Below, in pieces: positions 12,204 to 23,948 of a stretch of DNA of 64,000 bases. The notes below the pieces were generated by a model. That model was not told the DNA's origin and ran no database searches. It saw only the letters and a list, made by a program, of their open reading frames with translations. The stretch spans positions 173,092 to 237,091 of the forward strand of contig NW_019029040.1 in NCBI RefSeq assembly GCF_002105155.1, in the 5' to 3' direction. The position numbers were made by a program, and so were the translations under genes. Numbering within the stretch: position 1 is the stretch's first letter; every line of letters begins with the position of its first letter. This DNA comes from Lobosporangium transversale (lineage: Eukaryota > Mortierellomycota > Mortierellomycetes > Mortierellales > Mortierellaceae).

Positions 12204-13442
12204 ATGCTTGTAAGTGCCCAGAGTCTTCACAAGTTTGGTTGCTTTGCCAAGGCCCCAACTGAGCTGCGTAAAAGGTAAAAATACAAAAAGCAAAAATGCA
12301 GTGGTATCCTAGAAACAGTGAAGGACATCCCTTATTTTTGATCGCACTCCTAATACTGCCTCGTAAAATTACATGAATGAACGTATAAAGTTCTGGCAGC
12401 TATCACCGACGCACCGTAAGCTGCTTGGCTATTGCAGCCCACCACGGACACTATAACCGCCTTTCGTATTATGCTTCTAATGGTTACTTCTATGACGCGA
12501 TTGGTCCGGCAGAAGGATCAATCTCACCTGTTAACCAAGCGCGACACGTCAAGCGTAGAAGTGAAGGCGCTATTTCGATTGAGCTGCTCCAGAAGAGCCT
12601 GTTAGAAGCAGGCATTAAGACAAAGGATGTCTCAAGTACTGCAGAAATAGTTGTGGGAGCTAAACACAAGACTGATGGTAAGCCATTGTTTCCATACCGT
12701 ATTTTGAGCACAACTGTGATTGTCGCTAACAATGGTAGTGATTGAGCATAGACATGCAACAATAGTTGCAACAATAATAACAACAATAACAAGCATGCTT
12801 ATGTTCTTGATACAGCGTGCTTCATGCGTACGCCATTGACTTTTTGCGTCGAATTGTTGTTTTGTATTCTCTGCGAAAACCACAGTTTCCTACTAGGAAT
12901 AGTCTGCCCGAAGTTCTAATGTACCATTTTCGTTTCACTATTAGCTGATGCATCTAGACCATTGAACGGAAGGCTTGTGAAGGTAAAGATATGCACAGAA
13001 TTGCGTATGAAGCGTAGCTATCCCTCTTTATACTTGTATCTTCCACATTGTCTATTTTCGACAACCAACCTTCCATCTAAAATCCCTATCTGTACCTGTG
13101 TCACTGCCAATGACAAAGAATGGATATTCAGCACATGCACAGAATAATTGAGGTCGACAATATACACACACGGACAGTGGGTTACGACATCCTTACTACG
13201 TTAGAAGCAAAGGCACACATGCGCAAGCTAGCTTACTTCCCGTCGCTCTCGATGGGACATTGGTATCACAATCTTCGCAACTGGCCTTCCCGAGAGCAAC
13301 TGTGCATTTATATCACCAATATAACGTGTCATTGTGCAGTCTAGCTGTTGTAGTTTGCTCGACTACAAAGAATAGCTTTATAGCACTACACCTATCCCGA
13401 GCATCAGCGGCAGAAGAGGAATTCTACAAATTCATGACCTAG
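12204..13442 (+). CDS. Hypothetical protein, tentative 4-exon model
   Basis: Proposed exons are 12204-12274, 12421-12677, 12945-13004 and 13153-13442, giving 225 residues. The ATG follows a pyrimidine-rich leader. Exon 1 ends at a GTAAAA donor and exon 2 at GTAAGC. Exon 3 uses GTATGA, although an alternative GTAAAG donor lies at 12983. Phases close in the chosen model. Exon 2 carries a coherent segment containing EGAISIELLQKSLLEAGIKT, and exon 4 reads LLPVALDGTLVSQSSQLAFP and ends AAEEEFYKFMT. I recognise no family. The last exon may instead splice into the frame at 13444-13941. No membrane segment or zinc motif is visible. Transcript evidence would be needed to settle the exons. Confidence 0.4.
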
Positions 13443-13443
13443 T

Positions 13444-13941
13444 TTGAATCCATATTCACATCACAATGCACAACAGCCTTCTAACCCCGCCTCTACCCAT
13501 CCCTTTTCGAAATCTTTCTTTCTCTTAAAGCTTGCTGTCCCTTCCTTCGTCAGTGTTACTCGTCGCTCTCTCCTCTCAGATCTATTAAGCAATCAAGGTA
13601 CATCTGGCCGCCTCGAACAAAACGCCAATCGCCGAAGGATACTTAAAAGTATGCGCCAATGTTCGGTTGACGCTAATGAGGTGGATCTTAGCGTCGATCG
13701 ACCTTCTACTTGCGTGGTTTCCATGGGGAGCATCCCATCTGGAGAAGAGAGCTCACATTTGGTGGATGATAGTCAAGCATTCATTATTGTGCCTACAATA
13801 AGGCACATTCACAATCCCTGCCATGCAGCTATCAAGACTAAGCTCCAGTCACTACCCTACCGCGCTTTGGCCCGCCGCAGCGGCGCTGATGAAGATGACG
13901 AGGCACCCGATTATTTTGGCATAGAGGATCGCGTCTGGTAA
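13444..13941 (+). CDS. Open frame, possible 3' exon or separate small gene, unknown
   Basis: The frame has 165 codons ending at TAA and no in-frame ATG near its beginning. It is rich in basic and serine residues early (RRRILKSMRQ) and acidic near the end (GADEDDEAPDYFGIEDRVW). It begins two bases after the stop of the preceding model and could be the true last exon of that gene if a different splice donor is used. No family is recognised. Confidence 0.3.
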   Translation: MNPYSHHNAQQPSNPASTHPFSKSFFLLKLAVPSFVSVTRRSLLSDLLSNQGTSGRLEQNANRRRILKSMRQCSVDANEVDLSVDRPSTCVVSMGSIPSGEESSHLVDDSQAFIIVPTIRHIHNPCHAAIKTKLQSLPYRALARRSGADEDDEAPDYFGIEDRVW

Positions 13942-15692
13942 AGATCAAGATGATTGTCTTTCATGAGCTTTTACTACCTCTGGACCCCTTTTTATTTCAC
14001 TTCCTTTTTTCCTTTCCCTTTCATTTCTTTGTCTATTCACTGTATTTTTTCTCTTCTTTTTTTTTTTTTTTTTTTTTGTAAGCATGACTGTACTTTATAA
14101 TCGACCCCGCCAGCAGTGTCCTAGATGCACCTACTCTGTTATCGTACCCCATCTTCAAAATACCCTTCATAATATGTATTATCAGTCTTTTTTTCTTTAA
14201 TTTACCCTCGGTACTTCATATACTTCATCCCTTATCTTGCTCAATTGTACGCTTTTGGCTCCCATCCCTCAAAGGCGGATCATTTTTCTCTTTCTTATCA
14301 GTGTTACTTGCTAAATAAACAAGATTGTGATACAGACAGTTCTTGATATTTTTGAATGTGCTGCGTAGTAATCATCCGTTCAGAGGTCGGGTCATCTAGT
14401 AGGTGTTGGGTCGATCAGAATATGTCCCCAGCATCATCTTGGATAGGTTCAACCATAGTACCCCTGCAAAAAAATTTTGAAGGAAGGAGGCAATAGCCTT
14501 ATTTTTTGCCTGTCCTTTACAAAAAAAAAAAAAAACTGATATTGGGAGTAGGTGCTGATTTCTTTTTCTTTTCTTTTCTTTTCTTTTTTTTACACGGTGA
14601 TCGTCAGTGTAGGTATTAATCGATGAAGCTTGCAGGCATTCAATGGCTTGTCATGATCGGTAATCTGTATCTCATTAAGCACAATTGGATTGAAATACAT
14701 GTATCGTTCATGATCACATCATCTAATCATAAAATGTCTCCAACTTGCTTTTGCATTATAGCGGAAGAGTTGTGTCCCCAGAAGTGCCATGTCTAGATTA
14801 ATCTGCTTCCCATGATTCAGAGTTTAATAGGTAAAATGTATCCGCGAAAGATAGGATGGAGAAGGGCGAGAAGTCAGAGATATCAATCCCTCAATTACGT
14901 GAAAGGCAAGTCGTATTATTGTATTCTCTTGCGCATCGATCTCGATAACCGATAGTCGATAATTGAGATGTACAACTACAGGATAGATTTGAAGATGATG
15001 AATAAATAAACAGACTTGAAGCGTTGTTGTTAATTACTGCTTTGGTATTGTTGCAAAATTTAGGGGCAGATGTGGTAGGAGATTTAGGTCGTTTTGGTGG
15101 ATTATGAAGCCGGTCACTTCCAGCTGATAGATAAATAATTCTAACACAATAAAAGAACACACACACACTACTCGAAGACTGGACGAGAACAGTCAGTACT
15201 CAAATGGCTCTTGTGTAAAAATAAGGAACCTTTAATGATCTATGGCTACTAACGACGAACGTTGTGAGGGCTCTTTACCTGGACGAGAACAGTCAGTACT
15301 CAAATGGCTCTTGTGTAAAAATAAGGAACAAGGAGCCAGATTTTCCTGAGCTGTTGCTCGTTAAATAGTTGGTGGCGAACCCTCTACACGTGACTAAAAC
15401 TAAAACCAACAGTATCTTGCAAACGCTCTGCGTGCCAGTGGATTTTGTGCACGCCTCTTTCTCAATTTTAGGAATGAATGATATCATCAAATTAAATAAA
15501 TTATGTAAAGCAACCAGCATCCGTGCAGGAAGGGGTGGGAACAATCCCTCCTGGTCCCATGACTCTATACGTATAAGAATATGATTACATCGTACGAACT
15601 TTAAAAAAAAGGTTTCTCATACTCCAGTCATTTTTTTCTTTCTTCCGCAAAGGACGAAGAGTCACATTGATTGGCACTAATCTCAACTCAAC
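13942..15692. other. Intergenic stretch with T and A tracts
   Basis: The left part is a pyrimidine-rich 3' region with an 18-nt T tract near 14060-14077. A run of A lies at 14521-14534 and CTTTT repeats at 14566-14590. A 51-bp direct repeat is annotated separately. I find no supported gene. Confidence 0.5.
15179..15329. repeat. 51-bp perfect direct repeat, 100-bp period
   Basis: The segment 15179-15229 recurs without a mismatch at 15279-15329. The unit begins CTGGACGAGAACAGTCAGTA and ends AAAAATAAGGAAC. The 49 bases between the copies are not themselves repeated. It is 360 bases upstream of the next gene. Confidence 0.9.
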
Positions 15693-16121
15693 ATGGATCG
15701 GCACTTGTCTGTGAATCGAGGCTACTCTCCTCGCGCAGACCCACCATATACACCTTCAGGGAGCTCATCTGGCGGACCACCAGAGGACCATGCGAATTCC
15801 AACAAAAAGACTGCATTCAAGGACATGCTGCGTCAACGTCAGATGGCCATTCGAAGCCACAGGGCCTCTTCTTCAACACACTCTGACACTCGCTCTTTGA
15901 GGTCAAACCATACAGGCTATTATGGAAACCGGGATCATCGGGACCACTATCGGTCGGGATACAATTTTACCGATGCACCTTCTCAGTCGAATCTCGAGCA
16001 AGGCCTATCTTTACAATCTATAAGGCAAGAAGCCTCATCTGGTAGCTATCCAAACCAACACCATAATAATAACCAGCAGCAGCATCAACAGCATCAGACG
16101 CAACAACACCAGTATCAACAC

Positions 16122-16156
<35 letters not shown>

Positions 16157-18798
16157 TAGCCATGATTCTTCATTAATGCCAGGAAACAGCCCGCAAGGTT
16201 CTGATCCACAATACCAACGCGGATACCGTGAGGATTCGAACTTCAGCAACATTCAGCGTGGACCTCCACCTTCGGCGCCACGAGAATGCCGAAACTCTGA
16301 ACCCCATATCCAGTTTCATCTAGCGAACCCGGAACGACCACATCGAGGATATGAACTCACTGGAGACATTGAACGGAATCGCGAGAGAGATGTATCAATG
16401 GAAGCAGGAAGTTTGCGTGAGTTATTAATTAGTCAACGTGCAGGTGCGTCTCATGGCATTAACAATATCGATACTGCCACCAACAGTAACGGCAATAGTA
16501 GCCAAACAGAAAATGCTATCAACTCTGGTATCGATAATAAGGTAAAGGTTTAGGGAAGCTTTAATATAACAGAAAATGTATCATCATCCAAAGTGATGTT
16601 CTCTGCATTTTCCCACACACAGCAAGCTATGCTTCCGCACTATAACATCGTCATTAACATGCTGACTCTAAACAACCTTATAAGGGCTTGACATCTGCTC
16701 CGACGTCTGAGGCGAACACAAAAACTGAGCAAGGTAACTACAAAGAAGAAGACAAAAGAAAACATAGGTTCTTTGGCTCTATTTTTTCCCTCCTGTTTAC
16801 ATCATGCACTGCGCTGTTCTAATCAGATTGGGCTCAACCGTCCTTCATTTGGCATGATTAGCTATAAACGAGACAAATAATGCTCGAGACGATACTAGTA
16901 CTTCGAGTTTCCGTCAGGATATCTCATATACTAGTGCTACTATGCCAAAACGTGATCCGGAAAACACCTTGGCTGGTAAAGTCACTCAACATGAGGATCA
17001 CGGCAGCATGGCAGCGAACAGTGCTCTTTCTGCTGAGATCCGTGGCCCGATCCACGATCGTGGATCCGACAACTTGACTACCTATTCACCTTTGGTCAAT
17101 GTTTCTGCTTCTTCTGCTTCAGGAACACAACCTGCGGTTGACTCATCAACTTCAGTGCGTCCTTCTGCTAGGATGAGCACCAATAACACCAATCCACTTG
17201 CTAACGCACCTGATGCGAACCCAAAGAATCCCGAGCCTTCGCCATCGCCAAAAGGCAGTGGAGTCTCCGGCGCGCCTGGGCTGAAATTAGTTGCAGTTAA
17301 TAATAACGTTGCTTCAAAGTCAGCGATGACGGTTAACACTCAGTTAGCCACTCCTACTTCGAGGACACCTCTAGCTAGTCCTACTGTTCATACCAAAACC
17401 GGAGGAAGTCCGGCATCTGACACAAGTAGTCGAGGAGCTGTGGGTATCAGTACACAGGAAGAACGCTTAAGACAGGAAGAGCGGCTTAGACAAAAGGTCG
17501 CCGCCATGGCCCGCAAAGATGATGCTATGAACAAGAGCGGAGATTCTGCAAAAGAACATGGATTTCAAAGACATAGTGGAAACAATAATGGGACGGATGA
17601 TAGTAGACGGAACCAAGTCACAAGCCCAATTAATTTGACGACATTAAGGAAGACATCTGACTCACATGATCAATTGTCCCCAGGACCTAAGCGGAAAAAA
17701 TCTGGGAATGATTCAAATGAATTAAACAGTGGTTTGAGTCTTAGTGCTGTTCGCGGAGAAAGATCTGCAGGTTCTGCAGATTTTTCATCCGGAGGTAAAG
17801 CACCTACTTTCAACAGCAGGGAAACAGTACCAGGATCACATGCGCTTAAATCAGCAGGAGATTCCAAATTATCAGGCAGATATGATTTGGAAGTGGATAG
17901 AGATAGACCTAATCAATTGGACAAGGCACGAGAAAATGAGAGGGCATTTGAGTATAATAGGAACTTTGATAGGACTTCGTATCGCGCATTAGAGCGAAAT
18001 GCAGATCGGGAAAGAGACAGAGTGGTAGACAGGGTCTATGACAGAGATCGCGGATATGAATATGGAGCAGATAGAGGGGGCTATAGGGACAGTGAAAGAG
18101 GATATGACCGTGGAACTGATCGTTATGAACGAGGAAGTGATCGAAATTATGATCGCGGGATATATAGAGCAATCGATAGAACAAGTGATAGACTGACAGA
18201 CAGGACAAACGACAGAGGAAATGATCGAGGAAGTGATCGAGGAAGTGATCGAGGAAATGATCGAACAAACGATCGAACAAACGATCGAGCAAATGATCGA
18301 GGAAATGATCGAGGAAATGATCGAGACAGCCAGTGGAGGACTGACCGACAGTCTGATCGAATGACTGACCGACGTGGTGATCAAACGTTTGATAAGAGCG
18401 CTACGAACAACATAGACTGGAAGTCTAATAAGAATAACGAACGGTTGGCAGAAGCTGCACGGGAGAAGGCGTCAGAGGTGATCTCTGATAATAACCGTGA
18501 TAGATTACTTGATCGTGAGCACATGAGCGCTTCCTCCGTAGACATTGAAGCCTCTCGTGTGGCTAGTAAGTCTGATGCGGGCATGATCGCTAAATCTATC
18601 GCATCTGATGATTCTCTTATAATATTTTCAGCAGCCAATCGTATGCAAGCGAAGTTGGATGGAGCACACGCGGAACCGCGGCAGCAGCAGCATCCGCAAC
18701 CATCTTCGATAGCCGCTGAATCTGCGCTTGTGAAGGATGAGGAGCCCATTCTCTTCTCATCAGCAAGCAGGCTACAGCAACAGCAACAGCATCAACAA

Positions 18799-18829
<31 letters not shown>

Positions 18830-18945
18830 AGCAACAGCAACAGCAACAACAGCAACATCAACATCAACAACAGCAACAGCAACAGCAACAACAACAACAA
18901 CAAGAACAAGAACAAGAACAACAACAGCAACAACAACAACAACAA

Positions 18946-18987
<42 letters not shown>

Positions 18988-20253
18988 GAACAGCCACAGT
19001 ACAAAAGTACAGGGAATTTAGAGGATAAGAATGCAATGGATAAGCCTGTGCGGGACGACTCTCCAATCCTCTTTTCATCTGCAAGCAGACTGCAACACAA
19101 TATCAGCTCGCCCATCATCTTCTCTGCAGCTAATCGGGCTAATAACCTCGGTTTATCTACATCTGGCGGATATAATACGAGTATATCTGCTGCAGCATTT
19201 CCTAGTTACTCGGCAACTGGGCGTGGAATTGGAAACTATGCCACCAATGAACGGCCTATAGCTGCGCCAGTCTTCAGCAGTAATGGTCTAAACATGATTC
19301 CAACAACACATGGGGAGGTCGGTAGGAGCGACATGTCCCTGGCCTTTGAAGTTATTGACCGCTGCACCGTTGATCTTCAACAGCTGCAACAGCGATACGC
19401 TTTGGTTTCGAACCAACTAGAGGCAATTACTTCCAAGGTCTTGGACTCAGATGCCCGATTAAATTACCTAGGAGCACAGATTGAGCTAGAACTCAAGATG
19501 AGTCGGATGCATCATGAGATGAAGCGAAGCTTAGAACAACATCAATTACCAGAGATTCGAAGGATGATGCTTGCGACAGAGGAACTTATTTCAAGACTTA
19601 GCACACTCTCAACTTCTGCTGCCGCAGGATCAGCCACTGCAGTGGTTGTTCCACCAAAACTGCAGCCTAGAAATATTTCAAAGCAAGGGACAGAATCTAG
19701 GGTAGTGGCAGGGGCAGAATCTACGCCTACTGGTACCTCGGCTGCTGCTCTTGCTTTGGCAAGACTTGCAGAGAGTGGTCGCAGATTCTCATTGTCAGAT
19801 CAGCAGGGTTCCTTGGCTGAAGAAATATCGCCAAGAAAACGCAAGTCTGGATATGATGGGCCTCAAACTAATGCCAATGAGGATAGTGGTGCGGCGACCG
19901 ATCCTCTGAAAGATTCAGATCAACCTCCTAGGAAACGTCAAGCAGACTCAACTCTGATAGGGGTAGTCTCCTCTAACTCTTCATCTGGCACAACAACATC
20001 TACAGGATCAACAGAGGCTGCAGGAACGTCATTGGCAGCTGGGGCAAATGGAGCAGGAGTTCAACAGACTACCATGGTTGTTATCCGACCCTGCTTATCG
20101 TTCAATATAGCGCCTAAGGGCTGTCGCTTTTTAGCCAACAAAAGTGCATGCCCTTACATGCATACATGTCTGTACTGTGGCTCTATGGAGCATAATGTCC
20201 TTCAATGCGACTACACATCGGTCGAGCCTTCCAACGACCCGAACTTTAGCTGA
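15693..20253 (+). CDS. Low-complexity nuclear-type protein with Asn-Asp-Arg repeats, polyglutamine and C-terminal CCCH plus CCHC zinc fingers
   Basis: Exons are 15693-16541, 16685-16733 and 16862-20253, totalling 1,429 residues. The 49-base middle exon was recovered from splice signals and phase. The N-terminal part is Q/H/S-rich. A coiled-coil-prone EERLRQEERLRQ stretch follows. Next come an R/D-rich region with the repeats GNDR and TNDR (about residues 749-787) and a glutamine tract (about 938-1010). Three short repeats of the form EPILFSSASRLQ flank the Q tract. A helical segment (RCTVDLQQLQQRY onward) precedes the end. The last 55 residues hold C-x9-C-x8-C-x3-H (1377-1400) and a zinc knuckle C-x2-C-x4-H-x4-C (1402-1415), which suggests RNA binding. 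I cannot assign an orthologue. Repetitive codon use makes length variation between strains likely. Confidence 0.75.
18209..18324 (+). repeat. 12-bp coding minisatellite
   Basis: About nine to ten copies of a 12-bp unit of the form GGAAATGATCGA, with variants GGAAGTGATCGA and ACAAACGATCGA. It encodes four-residue repeats of the type G/T-N/S-D-R. Because the unit is a multiple of three, copy-number change keeps the frame. Confidence 0.85.
18775..18993 (+). repeat. CAA/CAG tract encoding polyglutamine
   Basis: About 73 codons almost wholly CAA and CAG, broken by a few His (CAT) and Glu (GAA) codons. The mixed codons mean it is an interrupted, not pure, triplet repeat, which is usually more stable. 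Confidence 0.9.
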
Positions 20254-20624
20254 GCAACATTTCATCAATAGATTTTTTTTTTTTTTTTTTTCCATTTCAG
20301 AAAATTTATTTTGCAATTTATAACAAGCCTAAATTAACATGTATCAGTAGGAATGACAAATAGAAAAAATGAACAAATAAAAAAAAAAAAAGCTGTTAGC
20401 AAACAACCACATTGCTTTATATTAATCATAACATGGTTCAGTACACAATGTTCAAAAGATAAGAATGCAAAAGATGTATTGATTTATTTCTTTTTCCTAA
20501 TGAGAGACATACATTATTACGTTTTCGTTGAAAAAGAAAAAAAAGGCAAAAAAAAAAAGAAAAGCAGGCCCCCTCTTTTCTTTAGTTTTTTCTTCTCTTT
20601 TCCACACACAACATCGCGATTATT
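20254..20624. other. Convergent 3' spacer between the zinc-finger gene and eIF4A
   Basis: The spacer has an 18-nt T tract near 20274 and several A-rich runs (20384-20395, 20535-20562) consistent with 3' end signals for the two convergent genes. No gene is seen. Confidence 0.5.
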
Positions 20625-22638
20625 TTAAATAAGATCAGCGACGTTCATGGGCATCTCAAGGATCTGAGTAGAGTAGAATTGCTCAATCTCACGGAGCATA
20701 CGAGTGTCATCAGCGGTAACAAAGTTAATAGCAACACCCTTACGACCGAAACGACCACCACGACCGATACGATGAATGTAGTTCTCCTTGTTAGAGGGAA
20801 GATCGTAATTGATGACCAAAGAGACCTGTTGGACATCGATACCACGAGCCAACAAATCAGTGGCAATCAATACACGAGAAGAACCTGAGCGGAACTCCTT
20901 CATGATGACCTCACGCTGTTGCTGTTCCATGTCTCCGTGCATGGCTGACACAGTGAACTCACGGGCAGTGAGTTTTTCGGTCAACCAGTCGACCTTTCTG
21001 CGAGTGTTGCAGAAGATGACAGCCTGAGTGATAGTGACGGTTTCGTAAAGATCGCACAAAGTGTCGAGTTTCCATTCCTCCTTCTCAACTGCAACGTAAA
21101 ACTGCTTGATACCCTCGAGGGTCAACTCGTCCTTCTTGACCAAAATACGGATGGGATCACGCATGAACTTGGTGGTAACCTCCATGACCTCAGTGGGCAT
21201 GGTAGCAGACAAAAGGACAACCTGAGTGCTAGGGGGAAGACGCTGGAAAACGTCATAGATCTGATCCTTGAAACCACGGGACAACATCTCATCAGCCTCG
21301 TCAAGGATAAACATCTTCATGTGGTCGGTCTTGAGGGCGCCACGGTTAATCATGTCAAAGACACGACCGGGAGTACCGACGACAACTTGAACACCATCTT
21401 GAAGGGTCTTCATATCCTCACGAACATTGGTACCACCAATGCAGGCGTGGCATTGAATCTTCATAAAGTCACCAAGGGCAATGACGACCTTCTGGATCTG
21501 CTGAGCCAACTCGCGGGTAGGGGCGAGGATAAGGGCTTGGCACTGGGTGATGGAAGTATCCAATTTTTGAAGGGCAGAGATCGAGAAAGTGGCGGTCTTA
21601 CCGGTACCGGATTGGGCCTGAGCAATGACGTCATGTCCCTTGATAACGGGAAGAATGGCACGCTGCTGAATGGTCGAAGGACGTTCGAAACTATTTTGGG
21701 ATAATTCAAAGGAGAAAACGGATGACACAAGAGGAAAAAAAAAAAAAAAAAAAAAAAAAGCCATTTTAGCACACTGTGAGCATAAAAGTAAATCTTGCGA
21801 TCACAAGGGCTCACTGACAACCCATAATTCGGTCATCCTTGAAGATCAGTGTTAACATACCCATAGGCGTAAATACCACGAAGCAAGTCGGAGGAGAGGT
21901 TCATGTTGTCGAAGTTGTCAACAACCTCATCCCAGTTGGACTATTTATTTCATTGAAAGAAAAGGATACATAGTACAAATGTTTAGTGCTTTACCCATAT
22001 TTCATGCCACAGGGACAAATGGTCAAAGATATTATTCAAGAATAAAATATCCATTTTAATCTTGATAAAAAAGAAAAGCCTTACCTCAATCTCATTCTGG
22101 TCAAGTTCGAGACCAGAAGTCTCGTCGCTATTGTATCATGAATGTTGGAAAGAGAAATAAAAATAAAAGGTTAGAACCGTTGTTGTTGGTCGCCGATGTA
22201 AGAGTAGTAAAGGATGTGAAGTGTTAGAATCCCCGCATGATAGGGAGCAAGGTGGTAATAATAGATATGCAGAGCTGCGGCACTCGCACACAGAAAAAAT
22301 AGGCAAAGGTATGTCTCGCAGAACAGATATCAGGGATCATGTCTTGCAGGGGGAGAGAGAAAAAAAGGACAAATGATCCATCTCATGCTATTGTCTTATG
22401 ATGGTCGCATCCATTCAATGACCAACAAGATGTTGCCGGGGATAGAGTCACAAGTTAAATGATCCATCTCATTCTGATTGTCCTATAGTCAAATCCTTCA
22501 ACTGAAGGATTAGCTGCTTAGTGGGATCCTTCCCACTTTACTTTGGTTTCTCTGGAATGCACAAATTTGTCGATGCCGAGATTAAAACGATCAGAGGATT
22601 GAACAGATGAGGAGGGGATGATCTTACCGGGCAGACAT
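20625..22638 (-). CDS. TIF1: Translation initiation factor eIF4A, DEAD-box RNA helicase, 4 exons
   Basis: Exons are 22638-22628, 22127-22085, 21940-21861 and 21690-20625, giving 399 residues, the usual eIF4A length. An 11-base first exon encodes MSAR plus part of a codon. The Q-motif region is FERPSTIQQ. Motifs follow in order: AQSGTGKT (I), PTRELA (Ia), GG, TPGR (Ib), DEAD (II), SAT (III), FCNTRR (IV), the RGID (V) region, and [11 protein letters not shown] (VI). eIF4A is the ATP-dependent helicase of cap-binding complex eIF4F and unwinds mRNA leaders in the cytoplasm. Intron 1 is about 500 bases; intron 3 carries a 25-nt homopolymer tract at 21735-21759. It shares a 374-base divergent promoter with RPA1. 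All catalytic residues are intact. Confidence 0.97.
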
Positions 22639-23012
22639 GATTTTTTTTTACTTTTTTTTAAATGTAGACAAAGAGAGTTCCTTTTCTTAAAGAACTCGGA
22701 TTGTCTAATGAGAGATGGAGAGAAGCAAAGAGGGTGGAAAAATTTTTTCTGAAAGACAGACGCTTTTCATACAGCACGAGGCAGTCAGATAGTGTGCCTC
22801 GTGCACTAATGCACTATTGCACTATTAACAAACACTATTCTAATTAGTCTACGTGCAAAATTCATGTACCCATGTTGTTACTGCGGATGATAAATCTAAG
22901 CCACATATCACATGATTTAATTAAGTGACTGTCATCCGAATAACGGATAACCAACGCGTTTTTTTTGAAAACACTGCTTTTCTCTCATTCACACCAACGC
23001 CACTATTACACG
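22639..23012. promoter_or_regulatory. Divergent promoter of eIF4A and RPA1
   Basis: The 374 bases between the two start codons hold a perfect 10-bp inverted repeat (GCACGAGGCA at 22774-22783 and TGCCTCGTGC at 22795-22804, 11-base loop). Repeated TGCACTATT-like words lie at 22801-22830. An ACGCGT hexamer at 22954-22959 lies 54 nt from the RPA1 ATG. ACGCGT is the MluI cell-cycle box bound by MBF in yeasts, which controls DNA replication genes including RPA subunits. Function here is inferred. Confidence 0.6.
22954..22959. promoter_or_regulatory. MCB-type ACGCGT element upstream of RPA1
   Basis: A palindromic ACGCGT sits 54 nt from the RPA1 start codon. It matches the MBF-binding MluI cell-cycle box of ascomycete replication genes. 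A single copy could occur by chance, but position and target gene fit. Confidence 0.5.
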
Positions 23013-23910
23013 ATGACAAACCCTTGCACACCCAATGCTATTCAAGCAATCTTTAATGAGGAACCATGTCCCGCCCCCATTCTACAGGTCCTGAACACCA
23101 AGCCTATGCATCAGGATCTCCCTAATGTACCTGTCCGCTACAGGTAGGTCACTTTATTTCAATACTGTTACTATACTATTTTTTGGTGGCAAATAGGATA
23201 TTTGAGATTTAATATTGAATATTGACATTTGTTATTGTTGGTTCCTTGATAGAGCGCTGTTCTCTGATGGATCTCACTTTTTGCAGGGTAACGAATAAGC
23301 CAGCCTTTATTCCTAATATGTAAACTTTAGGTCAAGGAAGAAACTTCTTATTTGGTTTGTTTTGCCACTAAAAAAAAACCATATCTTATCATAGGTATTC
23401 TTGGCACCTCGCTCAATCCTCTTGTTGAAAGTGGAGCAATGCCAAAGTATGCTATTGTTAAGCTTAAAAAGCACTCACTTAAGCCCGTCGCTGGAAGAAA
23501 GTATGTATATTTTATATCCTTTTAGCGACAAACCTTGTAGCTCATCTGCTTATGGACGCAATCCTTTTTATTCTCAACGCTAACATAAGCACTCTGCCTT
23601 GTATTCGCCTAAGGCTCATTCTTGCTGTAGAGTTGGATATTCTCGACAGCTTTGGAATTGTGAACAAGATCGGAGAACCCGTAAGTCTTTTAGCCCTCCT
23701 CTTGATAAAGCGTGACATAGCGATTGAACATCTTACGAGCAAGGTCATTAAGCTGCTTCCCTACATACTGCATACTATTCATGCAAATTCTAGGCACCTA
23801 TCGATCCCAACGCAAGTAACCCACTGCAGAACAAAGCTGCATCAGGAACAGCCCAACAACAACAGCAACAACAAAATCAGAACCAGCAGATGAACAATCC
23901 TTTCCAGCAT

Positions 23911-23948
<38 letters not shown>

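Noticed and set aside
17909..18384. Minus-strand frames with repeated DHFL or ISS words
   Set aside because: They mirror the 12-bp coding repeat of the plus-strand gene.
18617..19118. Long minus-strand frames rich in Val, Leu or Cys opposite the zinc-finger gene
   Set aside because: They are the antisense of the CAA/CAG tract, give homopolymeric peptides and have no motif.
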